64,000 nt of DNA from Robiginitomaculum sp. (GTDB taxonomy: Bacteria; Pseudomonadota; Alphaproteobacteria; Caulobacterales; Maricaulaceae), in the NCBI GenBank assembly GCA_002733905.1, contig NVXK01000012.1, positions 38,362 through 102,361 of the forward strand. Reading direction: 5' to 3'. The stretch's first letter is position 1, and each line of letters begins with the position of its first letter. The notes under the pieces were generated by a model. It saw only the letters and a list, made by a program, of their open reading frames with translations. It had not been told where the DNA came from and searched no databases. Position numbers and translations under genes: made by a program. Shown here in pieces: positions 34,623 to 44,450 of this stretch.

Positions 34623-37445
34623 TCAAGATAGTATTTGGTTAAATATCCGTGCCGTATCGTTACGCCATTTTTCGTAACGCGTTTCCAGTTCGTGAAATTC
34701 ATACATACCCACACTCTTCACAAGCAATCGTTTTACAGAAATTGGTGCCTCTGACGGTATAAAAATGCCGTCAATCGCAATAGCAATTGTTTGCAATAAG
34801 ATTTGGTACGCACGTGATACCTCAATCAAATTATTGGCGTCATCTGCTTTAAGCCATTTTTCAGTTCGCGCCAAAACCAATATATCTATAAGTCCGCGAG
34901 GTGCGTTAACGGGTTTGTTTTTTAGAATTAAAAACTGTGCGATAAATTCAATATCACGCAAACCACCCAATACGCCTTTAATATCCCAAAGGCCTTTGGC
35001 AGGTTTATCAGTCGCTAATCGTTTATGCATATCCAATATATCAATCACCAATTCACCGTGGTAATTTTTATCAGCCAACGCATTTTCGACAACATGTTCA
35101 ATGAGAGTTTGGAATTTTTTCGAAGAACTGGCAATCACACGTGCGCGGCTAAGGGCCATGAACTCCCACGTCCATGCTTTGTCTACATAATAGTTTCGAA
35201 ATGCCTCTAACGTCACCGCTAAAGGGCCTGATCTGCCAGAAGGCCGCAATGCCATATCCACTTCATACAAGGCCCCCTCTTGGGTCACGCTGGACAATGA
35301 TGTAATAAAGCGGCGAGTCATTTTATTGAATTTTTTCGCAGCGTCCCCAATATCATCTATAGAAGGTTGGTAGATTATGATAACATCCACGTCAGAGCGC
35401 AATGTCATTTCCCGCCCCCCTAATTTTCCCATCGCCAAAACGACGTATTCTCCACGCATAGCCCCCGCGCTATTCTCGACGTCTTGGACAGCTTTGGGGA
35501 GTAAAGCCTGAATAGCTGCCTGCGCAATTGCAGAAAATGCAACACCCACTTTTTCAATATTTTGTTGCCGTAAAATACTTGCCGTTAAGCTAAATTGATC
35601 TTCATGAACCATTTGGCGGACAATATTCATCGCGGTTTCAAAATCGGTCTCTGGTGTCAAATAGCGCGCATAGTGATCAATCGGAATTTCCAATTTCTGG
35701 GTCAGAAACTCTGGCTCAACCATTGCGTCAATAAGTGCGGGTTGGGTGGAAAGCGTTTTGGCAAGACGAGGTGCAATTGCCAACATATTGATGAGGGACA
35801 ACAAGGTTTCTGGTTTATTCAACAAAAGTGAGAGAAGACTTACACCTGCGTTTAAATTTATCATGAAGTTTGAAAAATTAAAAAAGGCTGTATCTGGCTG
35901 CCCTGTGTCGCCACAGGCTTCAATAATACGAGGGGCGAGGCGAGTAAGAAGTTCACGGGCGCGTTGTGTACGCGTTGCGCGAATACGACCACCGAGCCAA
36001 TCGGCCATCGTATTCCACACATCATTACCGCGTTCAAATCCGTAAGCTTGGAGTGTCGTCAATGTCGTGGCTTCAAGTTCTACACCCGTAAATACCAAGC
36101 TCCCTAATGCACTCGACAAATCTTCCTCATCTGGAAACAGATCTGTGTAATGTTGATGTACCCGTGCAAAACGACAGGCCATTTTCGTTTCAAAATCAAT
36201 TAAATTTTTAGCACTACAAAGTGCAGCCAGTTGTTTGCGTATAATATTATCTTTTGGCCAATTGTGTGTTTGTGCATCTCCGTACATTTGCGTTCGGTGC
36301 TCTAACCCCCGCAAATATGCATAGTCTTTTTGCATGGAAAGAACAATTTCGGTGCTCGCATAATCTCCGTCCGCCAAGGCTTGCAGCGCATCTACTGTTC
36401 TTGGTGTTCGTAAGGCTTTGTTCCGCCCACCAAGAATGAGCTGTTGGACTTGGGTATAAAATTCAATTTCCCGAATACCGCCAAGGCCGAGTTTAATATC
36501 GTGCCCCGCCATACACATGTCGGCAATGCTGGCATTGCCCTGAATTTGACGTTTGATGGAATGGATGTCGGCTACGGCAGCGTAATCAAGACTACGCCGC
36601 CAAATAAAAGGTTGAAGGACAGTCTTAAAGAACACATCAGCAGCGCGTTTATCACCGCCACAAAACCGTGCCTTAATCATGGCAGCGCGCTCCCAATTCT
36701 GGCCAAGGGTTTCGTAATAACGTTCAGCGGTCAGTGTTGATACGGCGACTGAATTTGCGCGTGGATCTGGACGTAGACGTAAATCAGTTCGGAAAATATA
36801 TCCGTCTGGTGTCATCTCGTCAAAACCACGCATTAATTTTCGAACGAACCGCACAAGCAAGCGCTCTGCTTTATTCATATCCGGTAATTTGATAAAATCG
36901 GGATCGTAGAAAACAATCAGATCAATATCACTGGAATAATTCAACTCTCGACCACCATATTTTCCTAGCGCCAGAACGAATAGGCCAGGAACAGGGCCAT
37001 ATTCATCACCTTCAAATCCCATTTCATCTGCAACGGATTGTATAAGGGCCTGCATAGAAAAGTCAGCAAAATCGCTAAGAACCCCCGTTACGACGTCCCA
37101 ATCCCAAACACCTGCAATGTCACAACATGCACATAATAAATGCATACGTTGTTTCGCTTGCCTCAGAGATGCGTTCAATGGGGATGCGCTCAACACAGAT
37201 AAGTCATCTGATTGAATATTTGCGAGAATATTTTGGTAAATACTTTCAGGGGATTTCGTTGCTAAGTCCCGTAAAATATCAGGCCATGTTTCGCAAAGCT
37301 GTTTGAGGTAGGGCGCATTTTCACACATGCCCGTAACAATATTTTTGAGCCCCTTTTCCTGTGGCTTATGAGAAGTCTCGTCAAGCACAGGGACAGAATT
37401 ACATATGCGGTCGTTAAAGTTTTTATACTGTGATGTGAAAAACAT
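34623..37445 (-). CDS. glnE: Bifunctional glutamine synthetase adenylyltransferase/deadenylase
   Basis: A 940-residue enzyme that adenylylates and deadenylylates glutamine synthetase in response to nitrogen status through PII. Seen: two nucleotidyltransferase halves, the first with YSSDIDLIVFYD near 167 and the second with LRSDVDVIIIYQP near 690, each followed by the family strands; GGIREIEFYTQVQQLILG and GGLRDIEFIAQFLIL are the paired linker motifs. Length is normal. Its start codon overlaps the stop of the preceding histidine kinase gene (TAATG), so it is translated with the degP–regulator–kinase operon. It is convergent with the PleC-like gene, one base apart. Confidence 0.95.
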   Translation of the reverse strand: MFFTSQYKNFNDRICNSVPVLDETSHKPQEKGLKNIVTGMCENAPYLKQLCETWPDILRDLATKSPESIYQNILANIQSDDLSVLSASPLNASLRQAKQRMHLLCACCDIAGVWDWDVVTGVLSDFADFSMQALIQSVADEMGFEGDEYGPVPGLFVLALGKYGGRELNYSSDIDLIVFYDPDFIKLPDMNKAERLLVRFVRKLMRGFDEMTPDGYIFRTDLRLRPDPRANSVAVSTLTAERYYETLGQNWERAAMIKARFCGGDKRAADVFFKTVLQPFIWRRSLDYAAVADIHSIKRQIQGNASIADMCMAGHDIKLGLGGIREIEFYTQVQQLILGGRNKALRTPRTVDALQALADGDYASTEIVLSMQKDYAYLRGLEHRTQMYGDAQTHNWPKDNIIRKQLAALCSAKNLIDFETKMACRFARVHQHYTDLFPDEEDLSSALGSLVFTGVELEATTLTTLQAYGFERGNDVWNTMADWLGGRIRATRTQRARELLTRLAPRIIEACGDTGQPDTAFFNFSNFMINLNAGVSLLSLLLNKPETLLSLINMLAIAPRLAKTLSTQPALIDAMVEPEFLTQKLEIPIDHYARYLTPETDFETAMNIVRQMVHEDQFSLTASILRQQNIEKVGVAFSAIAQAAIQALLPKAVQDVENSAGAMRGEYVVLAMGKLGGREMTLRSDVDVIIIYQPSIDDIGDAAKKFNKMTRRFITSLSSVTQEGALYEVDMALRPSGRSGPLAVTLEAFRNYYVDKAWTWEFMALSRARVIASSSKKFQTLIEHVVENALADKNYHGELVIDILDMHKRLATDKPAKGLWDIKGVLGGLRDIEFIAQFLILKNKPVNAPRGLIDILVLARTEKWLKADDANNLIEVSRAYQILLQTIAIAIDGIFIPSEAPISVKRLLVKSVGMYEFHELETRYEKWRNDTARIFNQILS

Positions 37446-38899
37446 TATGACCGTTTTACGCGTGGAAATATTAACGCCGCGCGTAAGCCAGGCGATTCAC
37501 TCCCATCTCCACCAGGCCCGTCTGAAAGCTCGAACTGCGCCTGATGTAAATCAGCGATCGCCGTCACGAGAGAAAGGCCAAGGCCGCTCCCTGGTTTTGT
37601 ACGGCTTTTTTCAAGGCGTACAAAACGTTCTTTCACACGCTGTCTATCTTCTTGCGGAATACCAACGCCTGTATCCGTTATAGAAATTTCTGTACGCCCC
37701 GAACTGACCTTACGTAATCTTAGTTTTATAGCGCCTCCACGCGGCGTATATTTAATTGCATTTTCGACAAGGTTTGAAACAGCTTGAGACAACAAACCTC
37801 TATCTGCACGAATTTTATGTTTCCCCGTAATTTCCATGCTGAACTCTAACCCTGCATCTTCACAAGAAGGTTCATATAATTCTGCCATGTCTTCCAGAAG
37901 CGAGCGAGGGTCGAGCGCGATAAGAAGTTCTCTGCGCTCCCCAGCTTCTAAGCGCGCAATACGAAGGACAGAATCAAATGTACGCAAGAGTTCCCCCGCG
38001 TCTTCGGACGCCGCAAGCAGGGCAGTTTGAGCGCCCTCATCCTCAATTTCATGTCCAGCATTTTCAAGGCGCGTACGCAGGCGTGTTAACGGGGAGCGTA
38101 AATCATGCGCGATACTATCACCCGCATAGCGCATCGCCTGCATTAATCTATCAATATGGTCGAGCATGGAATTTAAATGCTCTGCCAAAACATCAAGTTC
38201 ATCCCCAGATTCGTTGCGTTCCATGCGTTGATTAAGATGGCCTGCGCGGACATCTGTCGCAAGTTTATTAAATGTAGCGATACGATTTGAAAAGCGCTTG
38301 GCAAGGAAAATGCCTGACAGAGCTCCGAGTAATAATGCCATCGCGGCAGAAATAAATAGAGCGCGGCTCAATACTTCTGCAGGTTCCAAAATCCGTTCCA
38401 CATCTCTCGCAATAAAGAGTTTATCTGCTTTGTTTAATTGTACAAGTTGGCCACGGGCGCGGTGAACAATCGTACTATCTTGATTATCACCTATCGCCGC
38501 AACACTATAGATGAATTGTCGTACGGGTTTATCGTTTAAATCTGTGAACAGTTTTTGCAGGCCCCATTTTTTAGTATCTGTAAATGTTGGTTGTGTGTTT
38601 AAATTTCCTGTCGGGAGATTACCATTATAGACATAGACATATTTCATCTCTGTGCGGGGTTGCAACATCCTCAAAATGATGATTTTATTAAGCTCGTCAG
38701 GCCCTCTTTTATGGTAAAAAGTTTCCAGCTCGCTCAGTTCTTCGTACAAATCATGGTCAATTTGATTGATAATAACTGTGACGCTTGCATAATAAACATA
38801 GCCCAACACAATCATTGATGAGACAGCAAACAAAGTTGCCGCAATCATTGATAAGCGAAAGGCTGTGTTTTTAAACAGACGTTTTGTAGAGGCGAGCAT
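37445..38899 (-). CDS. Sensor histidine kinase (HAMP type), partner of the adjacent regulator
   Basis: About 484 residues from the ATG at 38899, which has AAAGG before it; a GTG six bases upstream is less likely. Two membrane helices (about 12–35 and 180–205) flank a periplasmic sensor region. A HAMP linker follows (about 205–258), then the H-box SIAHDLRSPLTRLRTRLE and ATPase motifs LVENAIKYTPRGG, ITDTGVGIPQED and GSGLGLSLVTAIADLHQ. It follows the OmpR-type regulator gene by 23 bases and overlaps glnE. With the DegP gene upstream, an envelope-stress signal is a reasonable inference. Confidence 0.9.
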   Translation of the reverse strand: MLASTKRLFKNTAFRLSMIAATLFAVSSMIVLGYVYYASVTVIINQIDHDLYEELSELETFYHKRGPDELNKIIILRMLQPRTEMKYVYVYNGNLPTGNLNTQPTFTDTKKWGLQKLFTDLNDKPVRQFIYSVAAIGDNQDSTIVHRARGQLVQLNKADKLFIARDVERILEPAEVLSRALFISAAMALLLGALSGIFLAKRFSNRIATFNKLATDVRAGHLNQRMERNESGDELDVLAEHLNSMLDHIDRLMQAMRYAGDSIAHDLRSPLTRLRTRLENAGHEIEDEGAQTALLAASEDAGELLRTFDSVLRIARLEAGERRELLIALDPRSLLEDMAELYEPSCEDAGLEFSMEITGKHKIRADRGLLSQAVSNLVENAIKYTPRGGAIKLRLRKVSSGRTEISITDTGVGIPQEDRQRVKERFVRLEKSRTKPGSGLGLSLVTAIADLHQAQFELSDGPGGDGSESPGLRAALIFPRVKRS

Positions 38900-38922
38900 A
38901 TACACCTTTTGCCAAGAAGCGT

Positions 38923-39594
38923 TTAAACCTGCAAGCGGTATCCTGCACCACGGACTGTATGGAGCATTGGTGTCTCGAAATCTTTGTCAATTTTTGATCG
39001 TAGACGAGAAATATGCACATCAATAACATTTGTCTGAGGGTCAAAATGGTAGTCCCACACTTTTTCGAGCAACATTGTGCGGGTCACCACTTTATCAGCG
39101 TGCCGCATTAAACATTCCAACAGACGAAACTCACGCGGTTGTAGCAATATTTTTTGGCCTCCTCGTGAAACCGTACGGGCTAGCAAATCCATTTCCAAAT
39201 CGCCCGTTTTTAATTTTGTAACGGCTGCACTTGGGTCTGAGCGACGACCAATGGCTTCTACACGTGCCAGTAATTCCATAAAGGAATACGGCTTGGCGAG
39301 ATAATCATCTCCGCCTGCACGCAGGCCTTCAATACGGTGATCAACTTCGCCCAAAGCAGATAGAATAAGAACAGGTGTCGTATCATTGTCTTCGCGCAAC
39401 GCCGTTAAAAGCGAAAGCCCGTCACGTTTTGGCAACATACGATCAAGCACGAGCGCGTCATAATCTGCTGACTTTGCCATTTCGAGACCGAGCTCACCGT
39501 CCATAGCAAGGTCAACAACGTGACCTGCTTCCATCAGTCCTTTACGAACGTATTCAGCGGCGACTTCATCATCTTCTACAACTAATATGCGCAT
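38923..39594 (-). CDS. OmpR-family response regulator
   Basis: A 223-residue regulator: a receiver domain (1–120) with acidic pocket EDD at 7–9, phosphoacceptor Asp51 in LVLDRMLPKRDG and Lys in LAKPYSFMELL, and a winged-helix DNA-binding domain (from about 127) ending in VIDVHISRLRSKI and HTVRGAGYRLQV. It should be phosphorylated by the kinase encoded directly downstream and act as a transcription factor. It lies 15 bases after degP, and the three genes plus glnE run as one minus-strand unit. This arrangement is familiar from other alphaproteobacteria. Confidence 0.93.
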   Translation of the reverse strand: MRILVVEDDEVAAEYVRKGLMEAGHVVDLAMDGELGLEMAKSADYDALVLDRMLPKRDGLSLLTALREDNDTTPVLILSALGEVDHRIEGLRAGGDDYLAKPYSFMELLARVEAIGRRSDPSAAVTKLKTGDLEMDLLARTVSRGGQKILLQPREFRLLECLMRHADKVVTRTMLLEKVWDYHFDPQTNVIDVHISRLRSKIDKDFETPMLHTVRGAGYRLQV

Positions 39595-39609
39595 AGTATC
39601 ATCCTGTAC

Positions 39610-41073
39610 CTAGTTAAGTGAAATTGACGTATAGGTTTCGCTACCATTTATGGTGCGAACCAAAAGAGTTATTGAGCGTTGATTTTTTTGTTTAGCTTTT
39701 TGCACGATTGTACGAAATGTACGCACGCTGGCGACAGGTTGACCGTCAGCCTCAAGCAAAACCATGCCTGATTTAATACCTTTTTTCGCGGCGTTACTAC
39801 CTGGTGCAACCGCGTCTACATATGCGCCGACCTGATCACGGCGCATGCCGATACTGTCGCGAAAAGAGGCACTCAGATCGACGAGTGACAAGCCTGTATT
39901 ATACATGCTTCCCGCTTTGGGGGGCGCAGGCGCGGCGCTTGCGCTCGCGCCAGTTGAGCCACGGACACTCCCTGTGGCGAGGAATAAATCATCCTTGGTT
40001 TCGGGGCGTGCCCCAATAAGCACTCTGATTTTTTTTTCTAAAATGACGTCTTTGCGTTCAATTTCAAAATAAGCATAATCACCTGCGCGTAGCTTAGCGA
40101 TTGCACGTGTTGCATCTTTTGAATTACGGATGACCGTATCATTGATCCGCAAAATTATATCTTCAACTTTCAAGCCGGCGGCAAACGCTGGACCATCAGC
40201 ACCAATCGATTCAATGGATGCCCCGCGTGTCACAATTACACCACCTTGATCTTTGACCGCTTCACGCAATGAAGCGCCCAAAAAACCGCGGTTAATTTTA
40301 CCAAATTTAATCAAATCTGCGGCGATGTCTTCTGCGAGGTAGTGAGGGATAACGAATGCAATCCCGACACTGGCACCCGTAGGGGAGTATATTGCCGAAT
40401 TCACGCCGATTACCCGACCCTGAAAATCGAACAAAGGGCCGCCTGAATTACCGCGGTTCACAGTGGCGTCGGTTTGCATATAATCAACATAATAACCAGA
40501 ATCGACACGTTCACGACCAATGGCGGAAATAATACCCACACTTGAAGACTGGCCAATGCCAAACGGATTACCTATTGCCAAAGCCCAATCACCAATACGT
40601 ACTTTTTTACCATGATGAAATTCTACATAATCAAATTTACGGTCTGTTTCAATTTGCAAAACAGCCATATCCGTCTCATGATCAGTGCCAATAATATGCG
40701 CGGCAAACTCTTCACCATTCGCGAAATCAACAGTAATTTTATCGCCACCTTCAATCACATGAAAATTGGTTACGATTTTTCCGTCAGGCGTCACTATAAA
40801 ACCAGAGCCTTGGCCTTCCGTCGCGTCTTGTGTCGGATCACCAGCGGCGGCGCCGCCTGTCACGACTTTGATATTCACAACAGCTGGACTTACATGTTCG
40901 ATAAGGTCAGCCAATGATTTTGGCAGTCCTTTTGTATTAGACATGCCCAATGGCCGCGCCTGCACAATTTGCGCTGTGAAAGGCGTATTTATGACCACAG
41001 CAAAACTTGCGACAGCAAAAACTGAACACAATGCTGACTTAGTCAGATTCAATGATTTCTTAGGGATAAACAT
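39610..41073 (-). CDS. degP: DegP/HtrA-type periplasmic serine protease
   Basis: A Do-family protease and chaperone of 487 residues in the periplasm. Seen: a signal peptide (about 12–40, ending near VQARP), a chymotrypsin-like domain with triad His105 in TNFHVIEG, Asp135 in HETDMAVLQ and Ser210 in RGNSGGPLF, and two PDZ domains (about 270–360, with RGFLGASLREA, and 390–487). An Ala/Ser/Gly/Pro-rich linker separates the PDZ domains. The first codon is taken as the ATG at 41073, not the GTG next to it. As the first gene of the operon with the regulator, kinase and glnE it points to envelope-stress control. Confidence 0.95.
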   Translation of the reverse strand: MFIPKKSLNLTKSALCSVFAVASFAVVINTPFTAQIVQARPLGMSNTKGLPKSLADLIEHVSPAVVNIKVVTGGAAAGDPTQDATEGQGSGFIVTPDGKIVTNFHVIEGGDKITVDFANGEEFAAHIIGTDHETDMAVLQIETDRKFDYVEFHHGKKVRIGDWALAIGNPFGIGQSSSVGIISAIGRERVDSGYYVDYMQTDATVNRGNSGGPLFDFQGRVIGVNSAIYSPTGASVGIAFVIPHYLAEDIAADLIKFGKINRGFLGASLREAVKDQGGVIVTRGASIESIGADGPAFAAGLKVEDIILRINDTVIRNSKDATRAIAKLRAGDYAYFEIERKDVILEKKIRVLIGARPETKDDLFLATGSVRGSTGASASAAPAPPKAGSMYNTGLSLVDLSASFRDSIGMRRDQVGAYVDAVAPGSNAAKKGIKSGMVLLEADGQPVASVRTFRTIVQKAKQKNQRSITLLVRTINGSETYTSISLN

Positions 41074-41133
41074 CACCCATGCTCCATACTAAAATTTACA
41101 ATGCACTACTGCACCTAACACCAACCTTAACAA

Positions 41134-41155
41134 AACATGACAAACTTGTCATGTT
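41134..41155 (-). promoter_or_regulatory. Palindrome upstream of degP
   Basis: AACATGACA and TGTCATGTT flank AACT: a perfect 9-bp dyad, 61 bases upstream of the degP ATG and 36 bases past the end of the DUF938 gene. On the minus strand the second arm is followed by TTGTT. It may be the binding site of the operon's own regulator or a weak terminator for DUF938. Confidence 0.4.
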
Positions 41156-41190
41156 AATGATTTTTTAGAATGTCACCCTATGTCTTTGTT

Positions 41191-41841
41191 TTAAATCTTT
41201 GTTTTAAAAATCAAAAATAGGTTATTTTGTGGCATATCCATAACTGTGCAGGAGTTTAGCCCTCTATCTGCGAAGATATGCTTAACGGAATCTAAATTTC
41301 GTACACCCCAGTGAGAATTTCGGGCCTTCAAAGAACGGTCAAAAGCTAAATTAGAAGACGCGGTCGTTTCGCCTGTCAAAAACGGCCCGTATAAACACAA
41401 AACACCGCCGTTTTGTAAAATTATACTGCCCCCCTTGGCCAAGCCCAAAGCCGCGTCCCAAGGTGCGATATGTATCATATTTGCACAATAGATTACGTCA
41501 GTATTTCCTAAATCTTGCCACCATTTTTCGCGTGTGACATCAAGGGTGAGTGACAAAGGTAATTGGCGCGGCAAATCTTGTGCATAAGCATTTTGGCTTT
41601 GCCGAGACGGCGCGTCAATGTCAGACATTTGCCATTTTATATCTTTGCGAAGCCCACATACATGTGCAGCATGTTGCCCCGTACCCGATGCAATTTCCAA
41701 GACATGAGCATTTTTTGGTAAAACACCCACAAGATGTTTGCCAATAACACTGCGGTTCCTCTCGGCAGATGGCGAAAATAGTTTCTCGCCAACGCGGTCT
41801 CGCATTTCCATATGCACAGGGGTTGGCGCTTTATGATCCAC
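41191..41841 (-). CDS. DUF938 family SAM-dependent methyltransferase-like protein
   Basis: A 216-residue protein with a Rossmann-type methyltransferase core: motif I VLEIASGTGQHAAHV, then WQMSDIDAPSRQSQNAYA and DVIYCANMIHIAPW. The opening SPSAERNRSVI and the later GGVLCLYGPFLTGETTASSNLAFDRSLKARN are characteristic of DUF938. The reaction is unknown. The first codon is a GTG that overlaps the stop of the upstream histidine kinase (TAGTG), indicating coupling; an ATG at 41811 inside would give a shorter product. Members in bacteria are often found singly, so the pairing with the FeuQ-like kinase is notable but not explained. Confidence 0.8.
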   Translation of the reverse strand: MDHKAPTPVHMEMRDRVGEKLFSPSAERNRSVIGKHLVGVLPKNAHVLEIASGTGQHAAHVCGLRKDIKWQMSDIDAPSRQSQNAYAQDLPRQLPLSLTLDVTREKWWQDLGNTDVIYCANMIHIAPWDAALGLAKGGSIILQNGGVLCLYGPFLTGETTASSNLAFDRSLKARNSHWGVRNLDSVKHIFADRGLNSCTVMDMPQNNLFLIFKTKI

Positions 41842-43283
41842 TATCCATCCACGACAGTCGGGAGAATGAGGATAACACGAAGCCCGTTTTTTGGGGATTT
41901 CCCCAAGCTTAAACTACCATTATACGCACGAGCAAGGTCATTAACAATGGAAAGACCGAAACCACTACCCGGTGTCGCTTCATCAAGTCTCTCTCCCCGT
42001 TTCAATACAATCGCATACTCCTCTTCCGCTAGCCCGGGGCCGTTATCATCAACAACCAATTTAATTTTTGCGTTCGTAGGGCCTAGGCGTTCCACCGTGA
42101 CATTGACTTCGCTATGGGTCCATTTACACGCATTATCCATTAAATTCCCGACCATTTCTTCTAGGTCGCGTTGCGCGCCACGAAAGAGAATGCCTTTATT
42201 GACTGAAATGTGAATATCTAAATCCTTATCCCGATAAATACGCGGCAAGGTACGCGCAAGACTTAGCAGTATAGGCTTAACAGGTGTGACCTCACCAATG
42301 CTTTGCCCTCGCGCCGCCGCCCGTGCACGCCGTAAATGATGATCAACCTGTTTTGACATTTCCGTCGTTTGTCGCTCAACAAGCTTTGCATATGCAGTTG
42401 TCTTGCCTTTGGATTCGTTTATCAACACAGCCAACGGCGTTTTCAAAGCATGGGCTAGGTTTCCGACATGGGTTTGTGCATACTCCACGACCTCTTTATT
42501 ATGACCTATAAGAGAATTTAGTTCATCAGCCAATGGCGTAATCTCTATCGGAAATACACCGACAACAGATCGCGCGCGTCCCTCACGTACATCAGCGATT
42601 CGTCTTTGTAGTTCAAAGAAGGGTCGCAAACCAATGCGGACTTGCATAAAAATCGCAGCAGACAAGGCCAGAGCGATCAGGCTCATCAAGCCAATGGCAA
42701 GATAGGAAAACCTACGCACCGCCTGCTGGGTTGGGCGTTTGTCTGCCGCCGCGACAATCACGATTGCCCGCTCACCCATACCGGGAAAAACGACAGATTC
42801 AATAGCGAGACGAAGCGGCTCATTATCTGGCCCTTGTGCAATCGACGTTACAATATTTCCGCCCTGCCCGCGTACTTTTCGCGCGTCTTGTATGGGAAGC
42901 GTTAGGGTTGCACCATAAAGGGAGCGTGAGCCCATGAGCGGTTCTATGCGCCCGTTCTCATTAAGCTCACCGACGAGCCAATAGCGGCCAGACAAGGCTC
43001 TTTGATAGCTCGGATCAATGGGTTCATTTGTTAGCTTGATTTTGACATCATCAACACTTTCCACAACTTCGACATAGGCAATCAATGACTGAATCGTATT
43101 GATAAGCGGGTCATCAAATTGCTTATAAGTTGACATGCGAAAGAATAAAATCAAACCAGTACCTGCGATAATCAACGCAGGTATAGCCCAGTAAAATGTC
43201 GTGCGAACAAGCCCCCAGACGAATGATTTTCCGCCTTGGGGCTGTGTTTTCTGGGAGTGTTCTGAATTATTTTCCTCAGACAT
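41841..43283 (-). CDS. Sensor histidine kinase, FeuQ/PhoQ-like
   Basis: A 480-residue kinase with membrane helices at about 26–48 and 195–217, a periplasmic domain between them, a HAMP linker, and a kinase core: H-box AHALKTPLAVLINES, N-box LMDNACKWTHSEV, G-boxes VVDDNGPGLAEEE and GSGFGLSIVNDLARAYNG. The short HisKA with ALKTPL is typical of the PhoQ/FeuQ group, whose known members sense envelope or osmotic conditions. It follows its regulator gene by 38 bases, and the DUF938 gene overlaps its stop. Confidence 0.88.
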   Translation of the reverse strand: MSEENNSEHSQKTQPQGGKSFVWGLVRTTFYWAIPALIIAGTGLILFFRMSTYKQFDDPLINTIQSLIAYVEVVESVDDVKIKLTNEPIDPSYQRALSGRYWLVGELNENGRIEPLMGSRSLYGATLTLPIQDARKVRGQGGNIVTSIAQGPDNEPLRLAIESVVFPGMGERAIVIVAAADKRPTQQAVRRFSYLAIGLMSLIALALSAAIFMQVRIGLRPFFELQRRIADVREGRARSVVGVFPIEITPLADELNSLIGHNKEVVEYAQTHVGNLAHALKTPLAVLINESKGKTTAYAKLVERQTTEMSKQVDHHLRRARAAARGQSIGEVTPVKPILLSLARTLPRIYRDKDLDIHISVNKGILFRGAQRDLEEMVGNLMDNACKWTHSEVNVTVERLGPTNAKIKLVVDDNGPGLAEEEYAIVLKRGERLDEATPGSGFGLSIVNDLARAYNGSLSLGKSPKNGLRVILILPTVVDG

Positions 43284-43321
43284 TACATTTCCCGAAATAG
43301 TTAAATAGAGCCAAAATGCCC

Positions 43322-44011
43322 CTAGTCTTCTTCAGCTTGCTCTAAATCTTTTGAGGGATCGAGTAAACGATAGCCAAGCCCACGCACGGTTTCGATGCGG
43401 TCAACGCCAATTTTACGACGAAGGCGGCCTACGAATACTTCAATTGTGTTTGAATCACGGTCGAAATCTTGATCGTAAATATGCTCAACCAGTTCAGTTC
43501 TTGAAATAACACGACCAACATGCATTGCCATATAAGAAAGCAAACGAAATTCATGCGAAGTCAATTTAATTGGCGAGCCATCAACAAATGCGCGTGCCGA
43601 ACGATTATCAACCATAAGGCCGCCAATATCGATGGTGTCCGTTGTATGTCCTGCGGCGCGGCGCACAAGTGCGCGAAGGCGTGCAAGCAATTCTTCGGTA
43701 TGGAAAGGCTTTGTGAGATAATCATCGGCCCCTGCGTCAAAGCCAGACACTTTTTCGCTCCACTGATCGCGAGCTGTCAAGATAATGACTGGGAATTTTT
43801 TACCATCTGCACGCCATTTTTGCAAAATGCTAATGCCATCAATGACAGGCAAGCCAAGATCGAGAACAACAGCGTCATAAGGTTCGGTATCTCCTAAGAA
43901 ATGCCCTTCCTCGCCATCATTTGCGACATCCACAGCATAGCCAGCATCTTTCAATGCTTCGCTCAACTGGCGTGATAAATCTAAATCGTCTTCTACTATT
44001 AAAATTCGCAT
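43322..44011 (-). CDS. feuP: OmpR-family response regulator, FeuP-like
   Basis: A 229-residue regulator: receiver domain with EDD at 7–9, Asp51 in VVLDLGLPVIDG and Lys in LTKPFHTEELLA, then a winged helix from about 130 ending in DSNTIEVFVGRLRRKIG and ETVRGLGYRL. The stretch DGEEGHFLGDTEPYDAVVLD and the block SHEFRLLSYMAMHVGRVISRTELVEHIYDQDFDRD agree closely with FeuP as I remember it from rhizobia, where FeuPQ control cyclic glucan export and osmoadaptation. The gene symbol rests on this resemblance. It follows the PepSY gene by 27 bases. Confidence 0.88.
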   Translation of the reverse strand: MRILIVEDDLDLSRQLSEALKDAGYAVDVANDGEEGHFLGDTEPYDAVVLDLGLPVIDGISILQKWRADGKKFPVIILTARDQWSEKVSGFDAGADDYLTKPFHTEELLARLRALVRRAAGHTTDTIDIGGLMVDNRSARAFVDGSPIKLTSHEFRLLSYMAMHVGRVISRTELVEHIYDQDFDRDSNTIEVFVGRLRRKIGVDRIETVRGLGYRLLDPSKDLEQAEED

Positions 44012-44038
44012 TTTGTGAATCCCCTGATACTGTCAGAG

Positions 44039-44404
44039 TTATTTTCTCACTCTACCTGTATGCGCGTCAACATAAACATCGATAATTCGACCATTATTTT
44101 GTTTTAAACGCACACGGTAAGTGTCACCACTGACAAGTTGTACATCGATAAATTTAGCACCTCGTACACGTCCAAGCGCAATTGATTTGGCGCGACTTGC
44201 AGAAATCCGGTGTTGAGGCTGTTTTTGTGCATATTGCGCGGCACGAGTACGATCTCTTTGTATGGCGTCGCGCGTATAATCCAGACGCAGCGAAAAATCG
44301 TTTGAAACATGTGCATCTGCGCGTTGCGCCGCGTGTGCATTCACAACAATGAGGCTCGCCACCACGAGCAGCCCTGTAACAATTATGTATCTAATGCTTT
44401 TCAT
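44039..44404 (-). CDS. PepSY-domain periplasmic protein
   Basis: About 121 residues from the ATG at 44404 (a GTG at 44410 is an alternative). A signal peptide runs to about residue 25 (VNAHAA). The mature part ends in a PepSY module: ISASRAKSIALGRVRGAKFIDVQLVSG, then YRVRLKQNNGRIIDVYVDAHTGRV. PepSY domains bind or inhibit periplasmic peptidases or sense cell-envelope state, and they often precede PhoPQ/FeuPQ-type genes. It is the first gene of the feuP operon. A 13-base direct repeat lies just upstream (44451–44484). Confidence 0.85.
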   Translation of the reverse strand: MKSIRYIIVTGLLVVASLIVVNAHAAQRADAHVSNDFSLRLDYTRDAIQRDRTRAAQYAQKQPQHRISASRAKSIALGRVRGAKFIDVQLVSGDTYRVRLKQNNGRIIDVYVDAHTGRVRK

Positions 44405-44450
44405 ACTCACGTTATCTAGCCTTTAGCCCCTGAATACAATCTGAACAGAG